Shown: positions 32,311 through 42,951, counted from the first letter of the stretch. The stretch is 64,000 bases of DNA from Undaria pinnatifida (GCA_012845835.1 JABAKD010000014.1:2901710-2965709), one strand, 5' to 3'. Made by a program: numbers and translations. The notes: generated by a model not told the origin, from the sequence alone.

Positions 32311-32790
32311 TTTGTGTACTGACAAACCATGACGACATCCTAGTGCATAATACACACATCTGCAGGGCCACCACATCTTCGACGACATACAAATACGTGC
32401 GTACCGTCTGCATGATCGCCTCTGAACCTGTGCCGAGCGAAGTAACATAGGCCGAACGAAGAAGGCACGTAACTGAGCGTGGGCACATCAAGCGTCCTTT
32501 TAAAACATTTAAGCCCGTGTACTGATTGGCACTTCTTTCCCCCCTCGGTTCGTTGGCGGTGGCACTACACAACCACATCACCATGCTTGCTGTGTTTGCA
32601 ATATGTATCTCTGTCTTATTATGATGATGACCTCACAGAGTCGCACATCGGCAAGGTTATTGATTACGCTTGTGTAAATGGGTGGAATATCACTTTAGCG
32701 TGCATCAAGATCGCACACCTACCTGTTGAATATTAATTATCATATCTGGCACGCCTTTTTGATCGTGATGGTAAATTTAGAAAAATGAAA
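32311..32790. other. No gene seen
   Basis: Overlapping ORFs of up to about 100 codons on both strands, none recognised. Confidence 0.4.
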
Positions 32791-32793
32791 ATA

Positions 32794-33710
32794 TATTAAA
32801 AAAATTAAAATACACTCCAGCTGTGAGATCGAAGATTTCGTCGAAACTCATCTTTGCAAGCTGTGTGTGATACTCCGATCGCGCGCATTACGAGTTGTGT
32901 GTCCTCATTAAGGATATAGGTCGGCGACTCCCCTTACAGCTACAGTGTAGCTATCAGGGTCAACAGGATGATTTTAGTCAGTCTGTGCGCGGAAACTATA
33001 AAACCCGTTTCTGAGGGGGACAAAATCTGACAGCTGTGAAGGGAAAGGGGGGGCCTGGTTTTGATCAAAAGCGAGCGGGTTTGGAGGGGGGCGGGGGGGA
33101 GGGGGGGGGGGAAGGGGAAATTTGTGCATGTAAGCTATAAATCCTTTCGAGGGGATAAATCTGACGGTTTTGGCACCAGTATATTATTGGGGGCGGGGGG
33201 GGGGGTTGGGGCGGGGGGGGGGGGGGGGGCAGCTCGATATGTGCCTGGAAACTATACATTATTTCGAGGGGATAAATGTGACATTTTTGGAAATAATACA
33301 ATAGTTTATCGTGTATATCCTGGGGTAAATCGTACAATCAGTGAGTAAAGAGAGGGTGGAGTGTTCGAGCGGGTGGGGTTGGGTTGGGTTGGGGGGGGAA
33401 GGGTGGGGGGTGGGGGCGGGGGTGGGGTGTGGGGGGGGGGGGGGGGGGAGGGCTTTAGGTGAGGGGTTTGTTATACGTGTGGTGCTAGGTCTAGGCGAAG
33501 GTGCGGGTGATGGGGAAGAAGGGGGCGTTCGAGGCGGGGGGGGGGGGGGGGGGGGGGGGGGGAAGGAACACAGCGGCATGGATAGCTCTCGAAAGATAAT
33601 GAGGTGATATCCTGTGCGTGAAGTGTTTATTAATGTGGCGGATCTCGATATTTGGTGGGGCGTTTGAGTAAGGGAGAGCAAGAGGGGGGGGGGGGGGGGG
33701 AATATATATT
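32794..33710 (-). mobile_element. Family A copy, near full length
   Basis: Fixed end at 32794 (minus strand). Five modules in plus-strand order, separated by G runs near 33098-33111, 33190-33230, 33398-33450, 33536-33562 and 33686-33700. The distal modules (ATAGCTCTCGAAAGATAATG, GTGGCGGATCTCGATATTTG) are missing from shorter copies. Confidence 0.88.
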
Positions 33711-34399
33711 TAGCAGCAAAAATATTTCCCAAATTTCCCACACAAGTCGCTATCAAATACCAGGTAGTCATCATGGTGATACTACATGGTCGCATATGTC
33801 GAATGTTCCATTGGAATGTTCTATCTTACGGCCAACTACCCGACCCATGTATGATAACACACCCCGACCCATGTATGCCACAGTAGTTTTAATATTTTGA
33901 TATCATCCACCTCCGTCCCCCGCCACCATCACCATCACCACACATACCCCTTCCCCCACGCACACAACCCCCCCCTCCCCCGCCGCCTCACCCACGATCA
34001 AAACTGATAGAGTAATGAACACTACCAGACAGGTCGTATCACCTCATTACCTATCCAGCCAGCCATGTCGTAGCTGCAGTTCATTTATTTCCCCCCCCCC
34101 GCGCCCCGCCACCCACACCATCGCCTAGACCTAGCACGTATAGTAAGTCCCCACCATTTATACATTTATGCGGCCTCAAGCGCTTGGAATCCCTCCCCCC
34201 CCCCCGCCCCCCCATTATTTTTGTTCTTCCCCGCCGCCCTACCTAAGATCAAAATCTACCAGAGTAGTAAACACTACCAGACAGGTGATATCACCTCATT
34301 ACCTTTCTAGTCATCCATACCGTAGCTCTAAATACCCCCGCCCCCCGCCCCCTCCTTCCCTGCCACCTGCACCATCGCCTAGACCTGGCACCACACATA

Positions 34400-34431
34400 C
34401 TTCCTCTGTCCCAAAAGTAAACTACGTTATG
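34400..34431 (+). repeat. Left TIR of mariner element
   Basis: Pairs with 35762-35793; one substitution and a 1-bp indel near the tip. Confidence 0.92.
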
Positions 34432-34574
34432 GGTGTCAGAGCGTATCTCGCTGATCGACGCGCCCATGACGTTATATTTAGGTTCGCTGAAAAGCTCTAG
34501 ATACGTAGATGGTCATGGAAAAAAAAGAAAAAAAAATCGGACTCTAACTTTTTGAGAATTCGCGGGTCACAAAT

Positions 34575-34646
34575 GGGAATATTTTGGGAATATTTTGGGA
34601 ATATTTTGAGAATATTTCGAGAATAATTTTGAGAATATTTTGAGAT
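34575..34646 (+). repeat. GGGAATATTTT minisatellite in the mariner 5' region
   Basis: About six units of 11-13 bp (GGGAATATTTT / GAGAATATTTT) between the left TIR and the transposase start. Could be a transposase-binding or spacer array. Confidence 0.8.
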
Positions 34647-34707
34647 TGTTAGGGTTTGAACCCCCACTAGTGACTACTGTCCATCACAACACAACCGCCC
34701 CACAACG

Positions 34708-35576
34708 ATGGAAAATGACATCCAGACACCCCCACGGAGTAAACGGGGCGCGGATCTACCAGTGGGCCGCCGTTACGCCATGGCGGTGGAGATAGCGCTG
34801 TTCATTCCCTCCGGTAAAATTCTGATGCCAAGAGGCGTTTCAGGCCCCATGGCGGAGCAGTACGGTGTTGGTTCTGAGTACCCCAGACAACATTGGGCCG
34901 CGAGTGCAAAGCTCAGATCGAGGAAACCGGGGAGCTCGGCCTCTCAAACAAACGTCGTAGTGGGCGGCCGTCACTCCTTATCCCAACCAAATCCGCCGCG
35001 CTACGGAAGATCCACAAGGAGAATCGGTCATTTGCGGTCGGGCACGTGTCCGACCAGCTGAAAGAGATCGGGCTAGAGTGCGGTTCGTCGACGGTGGCGA
35101 GGTGGTTCGACGAAGAGGGGGTGCAAAAGGTGGCTCGCCGCATCAAGCCATCCCTTTCTGAGGCCCAGAAGAAGCGCCGGATCGATTTCATCTGCGATCA
35201 GGTGGACGAGACGGCCGGGGACTACCTGAACATGGCAAACGTCATCCACCTGGACGAGAGCTGGCTTCTTCGCGTCTCTTGAGTCAAGGGTGTGGGGGAT
35301 GAACGCCAGTTCGATAGACGAGTTGGTAGAGACCATCCTCCAGCAGTACGAGGAGTACGCCGGCGAGACTTTAGAACGGGTGTGGCAAAGCCTTTTCAAG
35401 GTTTACACCAAACACTCCGTAAGATGGGCGATAACGACTTAAAAGTAGAGCGTACCGGAGTGAGAAATCGGCATAGGGCGGGAACGCTGGAAAGGGTGGT
35501 AAAATATTGTCAGAAGACCTTCAGTAAGGCCTGGGACTATCTAGCATCAAGCCCCAGCGACGGCGAGGACGACTAA
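34708..35576 (+). pseudogene. Mariner-like transposase, broken
   Basis: Start MENDIQTPPRSKRG. An N-terminal DNA-binding region (MAEQYGV... continuing in another frame as GRECKAQIEETGELGLSNKR, then a GRPS hinge) is followed by KENRSFAVGHVSDQLKEIGL, SEAQKKRRIDFICDQV and the first catalytic Asp block VIHLDESW (about 35245-35270). Directly after it comes the C-terminal block SSIDELVETILQQYEEYAGE, TLERVWQSLF and, in yet another frame, MGDNDLK. The second and third catalytic acidic residues and the sequence around them are missing. Lesions: a frameshift near 34885-34893, an internal deletion near 35280, and a frameshift near 35410-35425. Cannot be active. Confidence 0.9.
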
Positions 35577-35761
35577 GTTTTTTTGTTTTTTCCGTCACTT
35601 TTTAGCCCCCAGAAAAGGGAAAAATACGGCCATTTTTAGGCGGACTTTTTTTTTTCGGCCGTTCACGCCAAAAAAAAAAAACGGGCTTCAACTCCAAAAA
35701 CAACAAAGATTAAAAAAAAATTGCCGCCTACGGCATCGGACACGGTCAAGAGTCCTTGTGA

Positions 35762-35793
35762 TCATAACGTAGTCTACTTTTGGGACAGAGAAG
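35762..35793 (-). repeat. Right TIR of mariner element
   Basis: Reverse complement of the left TIR, followed by target TA. Confidence 0.92.
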
Positions 35794-36402
35794 TACAGTA
35801 AGTTCCTACCAAGTATACATTTGTGCGACCTGAAGCGGTTGTAACCCCCCCCCCCCCCCCGTTCGAACATTCCGCCCTCTCCTCACCAGTCGTACGACTT
35901 ACAGGATGTACATGGTAAGCGGATGCATTCCTTCCACAACCGTCAGATTTTTCCCTGTAAAAGGATCTATAGTTTCCGCGCACAGATTGAGTTGCCCCCC
36001 CCCCCCTCCGCCCTCTTTTTCGCCCCCGGCCCCCAGTTTTTGCTCTTGTTTTTTTAACTCCGCCCTCCCCTCACCGGTCATAACGACTTACAGGATATGC
36101 TTGATAAACTGATGCATTTCCTGCCACAGCTATACCTATCAGATTTGTCTCCCTCAACAACGGGTTATATAGTTTCCGCACACAGATTGATTAACACCAC
36201 CCTGTTGACCCTGGTACAAGCTACAATGCTGTAGTTCCAAGGGGAGTCGCCGACCTATATCTTTAATGAGGACACACATCCCTTAATACGCGCGACCGGC
36301 GTATCACACACAGCTTGCAAAGATGAGTTTCGACGAAAGCTTCGATCTCACAGCTAGAGTGCATCTTTATTTTTATAATAATAACTAAACCTGAATTAAT
36401 AC

Positions 36403-36792
36403 AGAGCTCCCGGGGTTTTGTAACAAAGGTATACCCGTACCCCGAGTATAATGCCACAGTCTTACAGGAGTCACAGATGTTCCGGGTAAGGGTATGGGAT
36501 CTCACAGAACTTCCGGAACTTCCGGGTACGGGTACAGAAGTCTTACAGAGTGTTCCCAGAAGTTCCGGGTATTGTGGCACGGGCGTACAGGCCTCACAGA
36601 AGTTCCGAGCGGGTACAAAACATGCTGTAGCCGTACCCCGGGTATTGTAGCCATGGGCGTACGGAACTTCCAGAACTTCCGGGTACGGGTATGAGTGTCC
36701 TACAGAACTTGCAGAAGTTCTTTGTAGGGTAGTACCCAGGGTGAATACCCCGGGTATAATTTGTACGTACCCTACAGAACACAACCTTGGGA
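36403..36792 (-). repeat. Family C1, inverted copy
   Basis: Array of about 40-bp units with GAACTTCCAGAAGTTC-type dyads, closing with the cap CCCTACAGAACACAACCTTG at about 36772. Mirror copy of 20069-20520, including the shared AACAAAGGTATACCCGTACC at the other end. Confidence 0.86.
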
Positions 36793-36814
36793 AAATACAC
36801 CTACGACCCGTATG

Positions 36815-37130
36815 AGTATGTACTTCGACTCGACGAGCCGCCTGTTGCTGAGTCTCGGCGTCTTGAAAGTTTGACTTTGTGCTCTCATTTCGTTGGTATA
36901 CTTCCGTGCGGCCGGCGCCTGCTGCACCGTCGAGCTCCTGTGCATCTTAAAGCGCACGAGGCGCATTGCAAGATGCGCGAGAGGTCGAGGTTGCAGGCAT
37001 TCACAGCATGGAAGTCTACGAACGAGATGCCAACACGTAGTCAGCAGCTTTTATCGCCGCCGAAGCGCCGTCAACAAGCGCCTTGTCGAGTCGACACGTT
37101 CTTCTTTCCAGAGAGATACGTACAAATTCC
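36815..37130. mobile_element. Foldback/MITE family K, copy 1
   Basis: Arms of about 130 bp: ACTTCGACTCGACGAGCCGC ... CTGTGCATCTTA against its degenerate reverse complement AAGATGCGCGAGAGGTCGAG ... CGCCTTGTCGAGTCGACACG. Copies at 44185-44470 (both arms) and 38680-38830 (left arm only). Confidence 0.78.
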
Positions 37131-37164
37131 GTCGACACATTTAAGAGACAGAGAGCGTCTTCGT

Positions 37165-37330
37165 ATATAGTAGTGGTCCCTCTATAGCGCAGGTATGTGC
37201 ACTATAGAGGGAATCACAGGCACTATAGCGGCAACCGACACTACTCTGCATATTGTCTCTACTTGTTGTTCCCATCTGTGCCAAGTGATTTCGCAGGTAT
37301 TACAGCGGGCAACCGGCATTTGTTGTTCTC
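37165..37330. mobile_element. Degenerate MITE family M fragment
   Basis: AGTAGTGGTCCCTCTATAGC and CACTATAGAGGGAATCACAG form inverted ends; inner CACTATAGCGGCAACC is shared with 37991-38144 and 57163-57357. Confidence 0.6.
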
Positions 37331-37690
37331 ACATTAACTCGAATAATCAGTCAAGTCCGTGGTCACAGGAGAGGCGCCAGTCACTATTTTTGTTTTTCTT
37401 CAACCCTTCTATTATCCTTGCACTACTCTTCTCGCGTTCCCTCCCAGTAGTAACTCAGATCCGGGGTCTCACGTTGGGTCCTCCTCCCCCCTCCCCAGCC
37501 CTCCTTCCCCCTCCCCACTACGTACGGTACGTGCCTTCTTTTTATCGCGAGAAGAATTCAGCATTTTCTTCCCTCGTCGACTCGCATCGAATTGTGCCTA
37601 CCCACGCTGCTATTAATAGGCGCTCTCAACAGGTGATCCTTTTTTTGAATTTTTGCTGAAGCAAGTCATGCATCCGCCAAAAGCTACAAA
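37331..37690 (-). mobile_element. Family B tail fragment joined to truncated SINE-2
   Basis: 37331-37383 on the minus strand is CCTGTGACCACGGACTTGAC ... GAGTTAATGTGAGAACAAC, the family B end. It directly abuts the 3' part of a minus-strand SINE-2 (37384-37690) lacking its head: GATCCGGGTCT... and TCGACGAGGGAAGAAAATGC blocks. Confidence 0.75.
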
Positions 37691-37992
37691 AAAATGGCAT
37701 CGGAAGTCAGCCTACAGAGGGATCACTACGATGTAATGATAGTCGATTAAAATCACATCAACGCAACGCAACAAACAGCAGTAGTAGTATCGTTTAGCGG
37801 TACACAGAAGCAGCAGCTTGTTGGTTTTACATCAGCTGCTGAGTGTTGTTTTGGTCGCTTAGAGAAGTGAAAAAATACTTGAAATTTGGGTGGTCACTGT
37901 TGCATGTTGGCATGTACTCCTGTATACTTCACTACCTCGGATACACACCTCGGAGTGCACAGCAGCAGTACCACCTCAGAGTTCACCCAAGT

Positions 37993-38142
37993 ACAGCAGT
38001 GGTCCTTCTGTAGCGTCGGCATGTGCCAGCCGGAACTACCGACGTTATAGCGGCAACCGGCACTACCCCGCATACCGCCACTTACTATTGTTTCCATCGG
38101 TTGAAAGCAATCTCACAGGCACTGTAGAGGGACCACTACTGT
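37993..38142. mobile_element. MITE family M, copy 1
   Basis: TIRs of about 24 bp, CAGCAGTGGTCCTTCTGTAG and CAGTAGTGGTCCCTCTACAG (from the right end), flanked by TA within GTAC on both sides. 150 bp, non-coding. CAGT-type ends and a TA target suggest a Tc1/mariner partner. Confidence 0.82.
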
Positions 38143-38414
38143 ACCTCAGAGTACGCGCCCCAGTACCTCAGAGTGCACCCCCGTACAAAAGCATCAGGTA
38201 TACCCTTTGTTTCTACACAACGACATACAGCGCACCTACGGTCCGTACGAGTGCTTCGACTCGATAATCAAAATACTTGAGTTTGGAGTGTCACTCTTTG
38301 ATGGTAACGCGTACCATATACCTGGGTACCGCACACCCCAAATCCTCAGAGTAGAGTACACCCAGTAGGTAGCTCCTTGAAGTACACCGCAGTACCCGAG
38401 AGTACACCCCAGCA

Positions 38415-38593
38415 CAGTGGGAGGCTCTCGATAATGCCGGTAAGTGCCAGCCCAATATACCGGCATTGTTCAGGGTACTGGCACTATTGGGGACAGGGTT
38501 ACTATGTAGAGTTGCAGTCGTGCCGAGCGACTTTACCCGCACTATAGAGAGCAGTGGCACTATTCACCCGGCACTGTCGGTAGCCCCCCACTG
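38415..38593. mobile_element. MITE family M, copy 2
   Basis: Ends CAGTGGGAGGCTCTCGATAA and, read from the right, CAGTGGGGGGCTACCGACAG; both continue into TGCCGG. Flanked by CA (probably mutated TA) on the left and TA on the right. Confidence 0.75.
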
Positions 38594-38679
38594 TACCTCA
38601 AGAGTACTCCCCAGTATCTCAGAGTACACCCCAGCACCAGGTGAACCGTTGTTCTCACCCAACGGCATACAGCACATCA

Positions 38680-38890
38680 ACGATGGCCCGTACAAGTTCT
38701 TCGACTCGATCGGCCGCCTGTTGCTGAGCTTTGGCATCGTAACACGCTTGGTTTGTGCTCGCATTTCGTTTGTGGAGTTCCGTGTTGCGAACGCCCGTAC
38801 CCACGAGCTCTCGCACATCTTGTGTTGTTGTTGTTGTTGTTGTTGTTGTTGCTGTTGCTGCTGCTGTTGCTGTTATTGTTGTTGCCGCTG
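38680..38890 (+). repeat. Family K left arm and (TTG)n tract
   Basis: TTCTTCGACTCGATCGGCCG ... GAGCTCTCGCACATCTTG is the left arm of family K. Exactly where the right arm should begin, a (TTG)n/(CTG)n tract starts (38821-38888). A short head of the same arm is at 38225-38270. Confidence 0.75.
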
Positions 38891-39340
38891 TAGAATGGTC
38901 CCCACGTTTCGGGGACAAAATAGTTGAAATTGGAGTGGGACCACACAAATGTCATGCATGTTGCAGCGGAAACCTTTCACACGTCGGATAGATCAGACGG
39001 ATCATCGCTCCCCACTTGATGGTCTACTTTAGATCTTCCAGGGGATATCTGTATGGTCTAGCTCATGTTACCGGGTGGGAGCCGTATGACCTGCATGGTT
39101 CGACACTTTTTTCCCGGGTTGGATATGTACTCTATGTTTACTGGCCTTGCAGAATCTCATGACGGCAGCTACAGGACCTAAGGCCCGTTTCTAACGAACA
39201 CAAATAGGAATCGTGACGAAAAAACATTATTTTTTCGCGAATCGTGATATTTGTCGAAAATCCGGACTTTTGAATCGTTGTGACATTTTAATATACATAT
39301 ACTCGGAGTATATAAGATTATTCTTTTTTTCAGGGATTCG
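38891..39340. other. No gene seen
   Basis: No supported ORF or repeat. The stretch just before family D (39200-39340) is AT-rich. Confidence 0.5.
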
Positions 39341-39344
39341 GTCA

Positions 39345-40390
39345 GGAGTTTTTTTCCGTCTCGGACTAAGTATTCGATGCGCGGAACTGGAATCCTCGGT
39401 CAAATAGCTTCGTTCGAGCGCCGGCTTCGGGGGGCGGCTCCAACGCCCCTCGCCCTGCCGTGTCCGTTCCGCACATCGACATGAACGCGGACGGATGCCG
39501 AGCGATAAAATCGAGAAGTTGAAAATACCGCATGTCGAGGAGGAATTCGGGAGATTTTGGTTGTACCTCGATGTCTGCAGCGCCTGGATGATTTACAAAA
39601 TTGGCATCATTTCCAAACGGTAGTTACTAATGTTTGGAATTTTGAGATGGCATACTCTCGAGCGTTTGTTTTGCTTGACGTCTGCAGGGCAGGAGCATGT
39701 GTTTGTTTTGCTTGACGTCTGCGGGCTTGAACGAATGAAACACGTGAACGTCGTCGGGGGACGGCTCCAACGCCCCTTGCCATTCCTTATCCGTTGGGCA
39801 CCTCGACGTGAACGCGGATGGATGCTGAGCGAGACAAGGGAGAAGTTGCAAAAATATTTATTTTGAGGAGGGAGGAGGTAATCTTGCGACTTCGGTTGTA
39901 TCTTATAATAACGTCTGCAGCGTCTGGATAATTTCCAAAACTGGCATCATTTCCAGACAGTGGGTAGTTGCTAAAGTTTTGAATTTTGCGGTGGTATTCT
40001 CTCGAGCGTTTGTTTTGCTTGACGTCTGGACGGCTTGAGCGTTTGTTTGTTTTGATTGACGTATGCAGGGCTTGAACGAATGAAACACGTAAAAGTCTTC
40101 GGGGGGCGGCTCCGACCTCCCTCGCCGTTCCTTATCCGTTGGGCACCTCGACGTGAACGCGGATAGATGCTGAGCCAGACAAGGGAGAATTTTCAAAAAT
40201 ATTGTACTGTGATGAGGTAATCTTGCGACTTCGGCTGTATCTTGTGAAAACGTCTGCAGCGTCTGGATAATTTCTAAAATTGGCATTATTTCCAAACGGT
40301 AGGTAGTTGCTAAAGTTTTGAATTTTGCGGTGGTATACTCTCGAGCGTTTGTTTTGCTTGACGTCTGCAGGGCTTGAGCGCGTGTCATCA
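39345..40390. repeat. 340-bp satellite (family D), three units
   Basis: ACGTCTGCAGCGTCTGGATA recurs at 39911 and 40250, and as ATGTCTGCAGCGCCTGGATG at 39571: 339-340 bp spacing. Each unit contains GGGGGGCGGCTCC, CACCTCGACGTGAACGCGGA, GAATTTTG.GGTGG, a CTCTCGAGCGTTTGTTTTGC block and GACGTCTGCAGGGCTTGA. Minus-strand frames across several units keep HPSAFTSRCPTDKE and GALEPPPE-type peptides, though in different frames elsewhere. Other copies at 58310 and 61660. Confidence 0.9.
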
Positions 40391-41360
40391 TACCAGTAAA
40401 AGTAGATCGCTCTAACTCACCTTTTTATATTATTGCGTGTGGTGCTGTTGAAATGTTTCTGATTTCGAGCGTGCTTGGTCTGCACGACAACCTGATATAC
40501 GCTCAAAATCGTCAGCAGGAGTTGTACTAGTGAAGAAGGTGTATAGCTTCGTCGGGTGAATACGCACATAATAAAATAATATCTGAAATAATATATAGGA
40601 TACGCGCCAACAACAACGTGCAACAACGACGGACAACCTACGAAAAAGAAATACACAAATAACGCGTGAGCGATGACGTGCTTTTCGTAGACGAATGTGT
40701 ATACTACGACATCTGCGAAAGGTTCCCTACGGCCGGCAACGAAGGCGGGGATACAACTTTGTTTAGGAAGCAAAATTAGACGGACAACCTCCACAAACGA
40801 ATGAAAAATTCCAGGATAACGTACATGATGCAAATGATCATTGCGACCACGTAAATATTTGCAAGCTTAGTTGGTAGGCTTCGACCCAATAGGCCAAGGT
40901 TTTTTGCGCGACCTATTACCCAAGTAACTAGCCAAACTGCGGTTGTTTTGCTTGGCGTCTGCAGGGCTTGAACTAATAAAACACGGGAAAGTGCAAGTGG
41001 TTTGAAGAATGCGATCCAAAAAGATTAGAAAGGCTGCAAGACGAAAAAATCTCGGCCTCAGTGTGCGATTCGCGGAACTGGAATTCTCGGTCGAATAGCT
41101 TCGTTCGAGCGCCGTCTTCGTCGGGCGGCTCCAACGTCCCGCCCTGACGTATCCGTTCCAAACCTCAACGTGAACAAGGATAGACGCCGAGCGAGTCAAG
41201 CGAGAAGTGCGCGTTATTTTTGAATTTTGGCGGTATACGCCCGAGCTTTTCTCTTGGCATATGCAGGGCTTGAACGAATAAATAAGGGACAGCATTTCCA
41301 AACTGGCATCTAAATTACTTCCCGACGATGCTTTTTTCATGGCCGCCTCCAAGCGCACGC
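40391..41360. repeat. Mixed family D and E repeat segment
   Basis: 40391-40510 (GTAGATCGCTCTAACTC, CAACCTGATATACGCTCAAA) and 40862-40930 (GGCTTCGACCCAATAGGC) match the 62-64 kb array. 41050-41290 is a diverged family D unit. The 40510-40860 spacer has no supported gene. Confidence 0.75.
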
Positions 41361-41800
41361 CCTATCGTAGCTACTACTGCTGTGTGTCGTTTCCTTTCGG
41401 CTCCGTGGGTATAGTGCTATTTAACCAACGAAGGATGTGTCGTGAGTACGATTCTCACCCAGGTCATATTTGGTTATCAGGAGCGTGCGCGCTGGAGACG
41501 TTGTAAATGGTTATGATAGTTGTTAGTGATATTCTGAGTACAACTAACTGTAGTACGTGGAAAGGGGATAGCTCCGGAAATCGCTCTTACGAAGTCGGTG
41601 ATAATTAATTAACGAGCTGCAAAACATATTTGGTTGTTTTTTTGCATAAGCCACTCACGTGAGTGTTACTGAGTCAAGTGACAGCAGTGAGTAGTGCTAT
41701 GTGTCGTGCGTTCGATTCTTACCGACTTCATGTTTGTCTTTTTTAAGCGTGCGCGCTGACGAGATTATTAATGTTTTTTTTGGTAGTTTAGCATATATAT
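41361..41800. other. No gene; two tRNA-like fragments
   Basis: 41398-41465 (GGGTATAGTGCTATTTAACC ... GTGAGTACGATTCTCACCC) and 41690-41735 (GTGCGTTCGATTCTTACC) look like decayed tRNA-derived sequence with B-box-like ends. Neither forms a complete cloverleaf by eye. Confidence 0.4.
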
Positions 41801-41927
41801 TATAAAAATTAAAATACACTCGAGCTGTGAGATCGAATATTTTGTCGAAACTCATCTTTGCAAGCTGTGTGTGATACTCCGATCGCGCGTATTACGGGTT
41901 GTGTGTCCTCATTAAGGATATATGTAG
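41801..41927 (-). mobile_element. Family A copy, short
   Basis: Fixed end TTATAAAAATTAAAATACAC at the left; truncated after about 127 bp at ATTAAGGATATA. Confidence 0.85.
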
Positions 41928-41928
41928 T

Positions 41929-41985
41929 AGCACTACCCACTGAGCTACTGAGTCAAGTGGTTTAGTATAGCTCAGTGGGCAGTGC
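41929..41985. repeat. Inverted tRNA D-arm palindrome
   Basis: CACTACCCACTGAGCTACTG ... TAGTATAGCTCAGTGGGCAG: a tRNA A box (TAGCTCAGTGGG) next to its own reverse complement, forming a hairpin of about 16 bp. It sits at the truncated end of a family A copy. Confidence 0.7.
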
Positions 41986-41989
41986 TGTA

Positions 41990-42625
41990 GCATTTCTCGG
42001 TCAAATCACTTTGTTCGATGGCCGCCGTCCAAGCGAGAAGCGCGCAAACTTTTGTATTTTGAACGGTATTCTCCAGTTATTCTTCGGATTTTGATGTATG
42101 GAGAGGTTGATAAAATAAACTTGGCAAGACATTACTTCCAAATTGGCATCATGTTTTGTGCCAAAAAAATAACAATATTACTGTAATAAATCCCCATGGT
42201 ACTGCGGTAGGGATCATAGTAGTGCATTTGTTTATTGAATTTCGGTAGGTACACGTACATACATGGATATAGACGTGGCAAGCGCACGCATGACTAAAAC
42301 GAGGATGAGGTAGTAGCAATTACGATTACTGTGCCAGGAAAAGCCACCCAGCAGCATTGCGAGTAGCTGCGTTCCCGGGGCCTCGAGGGTTGTATTATAT
42401 ATATAAGTTTCTCCTCCTGTTGTTAAGCTGCGCCACACGAAGGTGGTGGTGAGTAGACAGTAGGATGGCGTGCTTTGTTGTTGCTGTGGTCCCTGACTCC
42501 GTTGCTGTGATCGTTTGCCGGTCAAATGCAAGCGTTCGTGTGTTGGTACGTAACGGACAAACAAGTTTGTGTTGCTTCGTACTTGACGTGCTCCTTGTTG
42601 CTGCTGATTGTTGATTGATCATTTC
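41990..42625. other. No gene seen
   Basis: Only short unrecognised frames in three or four phases. Confidence 0.45.
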
Positions 42626-42630
42626 TTCTA

Positions 42631-42942
42631 GTGTTTTTTTTCCATTTTTTTGGCACACTTCTACTTTCCAGCTTCTGGTTTTGCAAGCCGTGGCCACAGG
42701 TGTCGTCCTACCCTCCCCCCCCCCGGCTATTGCCTTCGTTTTTTTTGGCGCATAGAGTTCAGCACCCACTGATCGTCGATTTTTCATCGAGTGATGCTAA
42801 GTCACGCTCTCGCTCTTTCCGCAAGTCAATTAGTGCACAAGACGAAAAATTGTACGAGTACGCACTCGGGGAGATTCAAACTCACGAAGCTGACCTATAC
42901 CAGGCTCGAGGATATAACCTTATACGCCACCGGGGCAGTGAG
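42631..42942 (-). mobile_element. SINE-1, minus strand
   Basis: On the minus strand: head CCCCGGTGGCGTATAAGG, CCTCGAGCCTGGTATAGGTC, a B-box region GTGAGTTTGAATCTCCCC, body GCGAGAGCGTGACTTAGC and the end CCTGTGGCCACGGCTTGC ... GTGTG plus A runs. Head-to-head with the SINE-2 at 42952, 9 bp apart. Confidence 0.85.
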
Positions 42943-42951
42943 TGATATAGA

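Larger units (their letters stand above)
34400..35793 (+). mobile_element. Tc1/mariner-type element, internally deleted
   Basis: Inverted ends of about 30 bp share CTCTGTCCCAAAAGTA and ACTACGTTATG at 34404-34431, with the reverse complement at 35763-35790. They are flanked by TA at 34398-34399 and 35794-35795. The ends resemble Stowaway/mariner ends of plants and stramenopiles. The target is a family A module, and the empty version at 34118-34150 confirms a TA insertion. Encodes a broken transposase. Confidence 0.93.
33905..36388 (+). mobile_element. Family A copy, split by mariner
   Basis: 33905-34399 and 35794-36388 are one family A copy (fixed end CTCACAGCTAGAGTGCATCT at 36350-36388). The mariner element sits inside the module CCTAGACCTGGCACCACACA / CAGTAAGTTCCTACC. 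The uninterrupted arrangement occurs at 34118-34150. Confidence 0.86.
37930..38640 (+). repeat. 20-bp minisatellite AGTACCTCAGAGTACACCCC
   Basis: Scattered to tandem units of about 20 bp (GTACCTCAGAGTACACCCC variants), into which two MITEs have inserted. The reverse-complement orientation forms the array at 44840-45330. Confidence 0.75.

Noticed and set aside
38821-38890. Poly-Val/Cys or poly-Asn ORFs
   Set aside because: Translations of a (TTG)n microsatellite.
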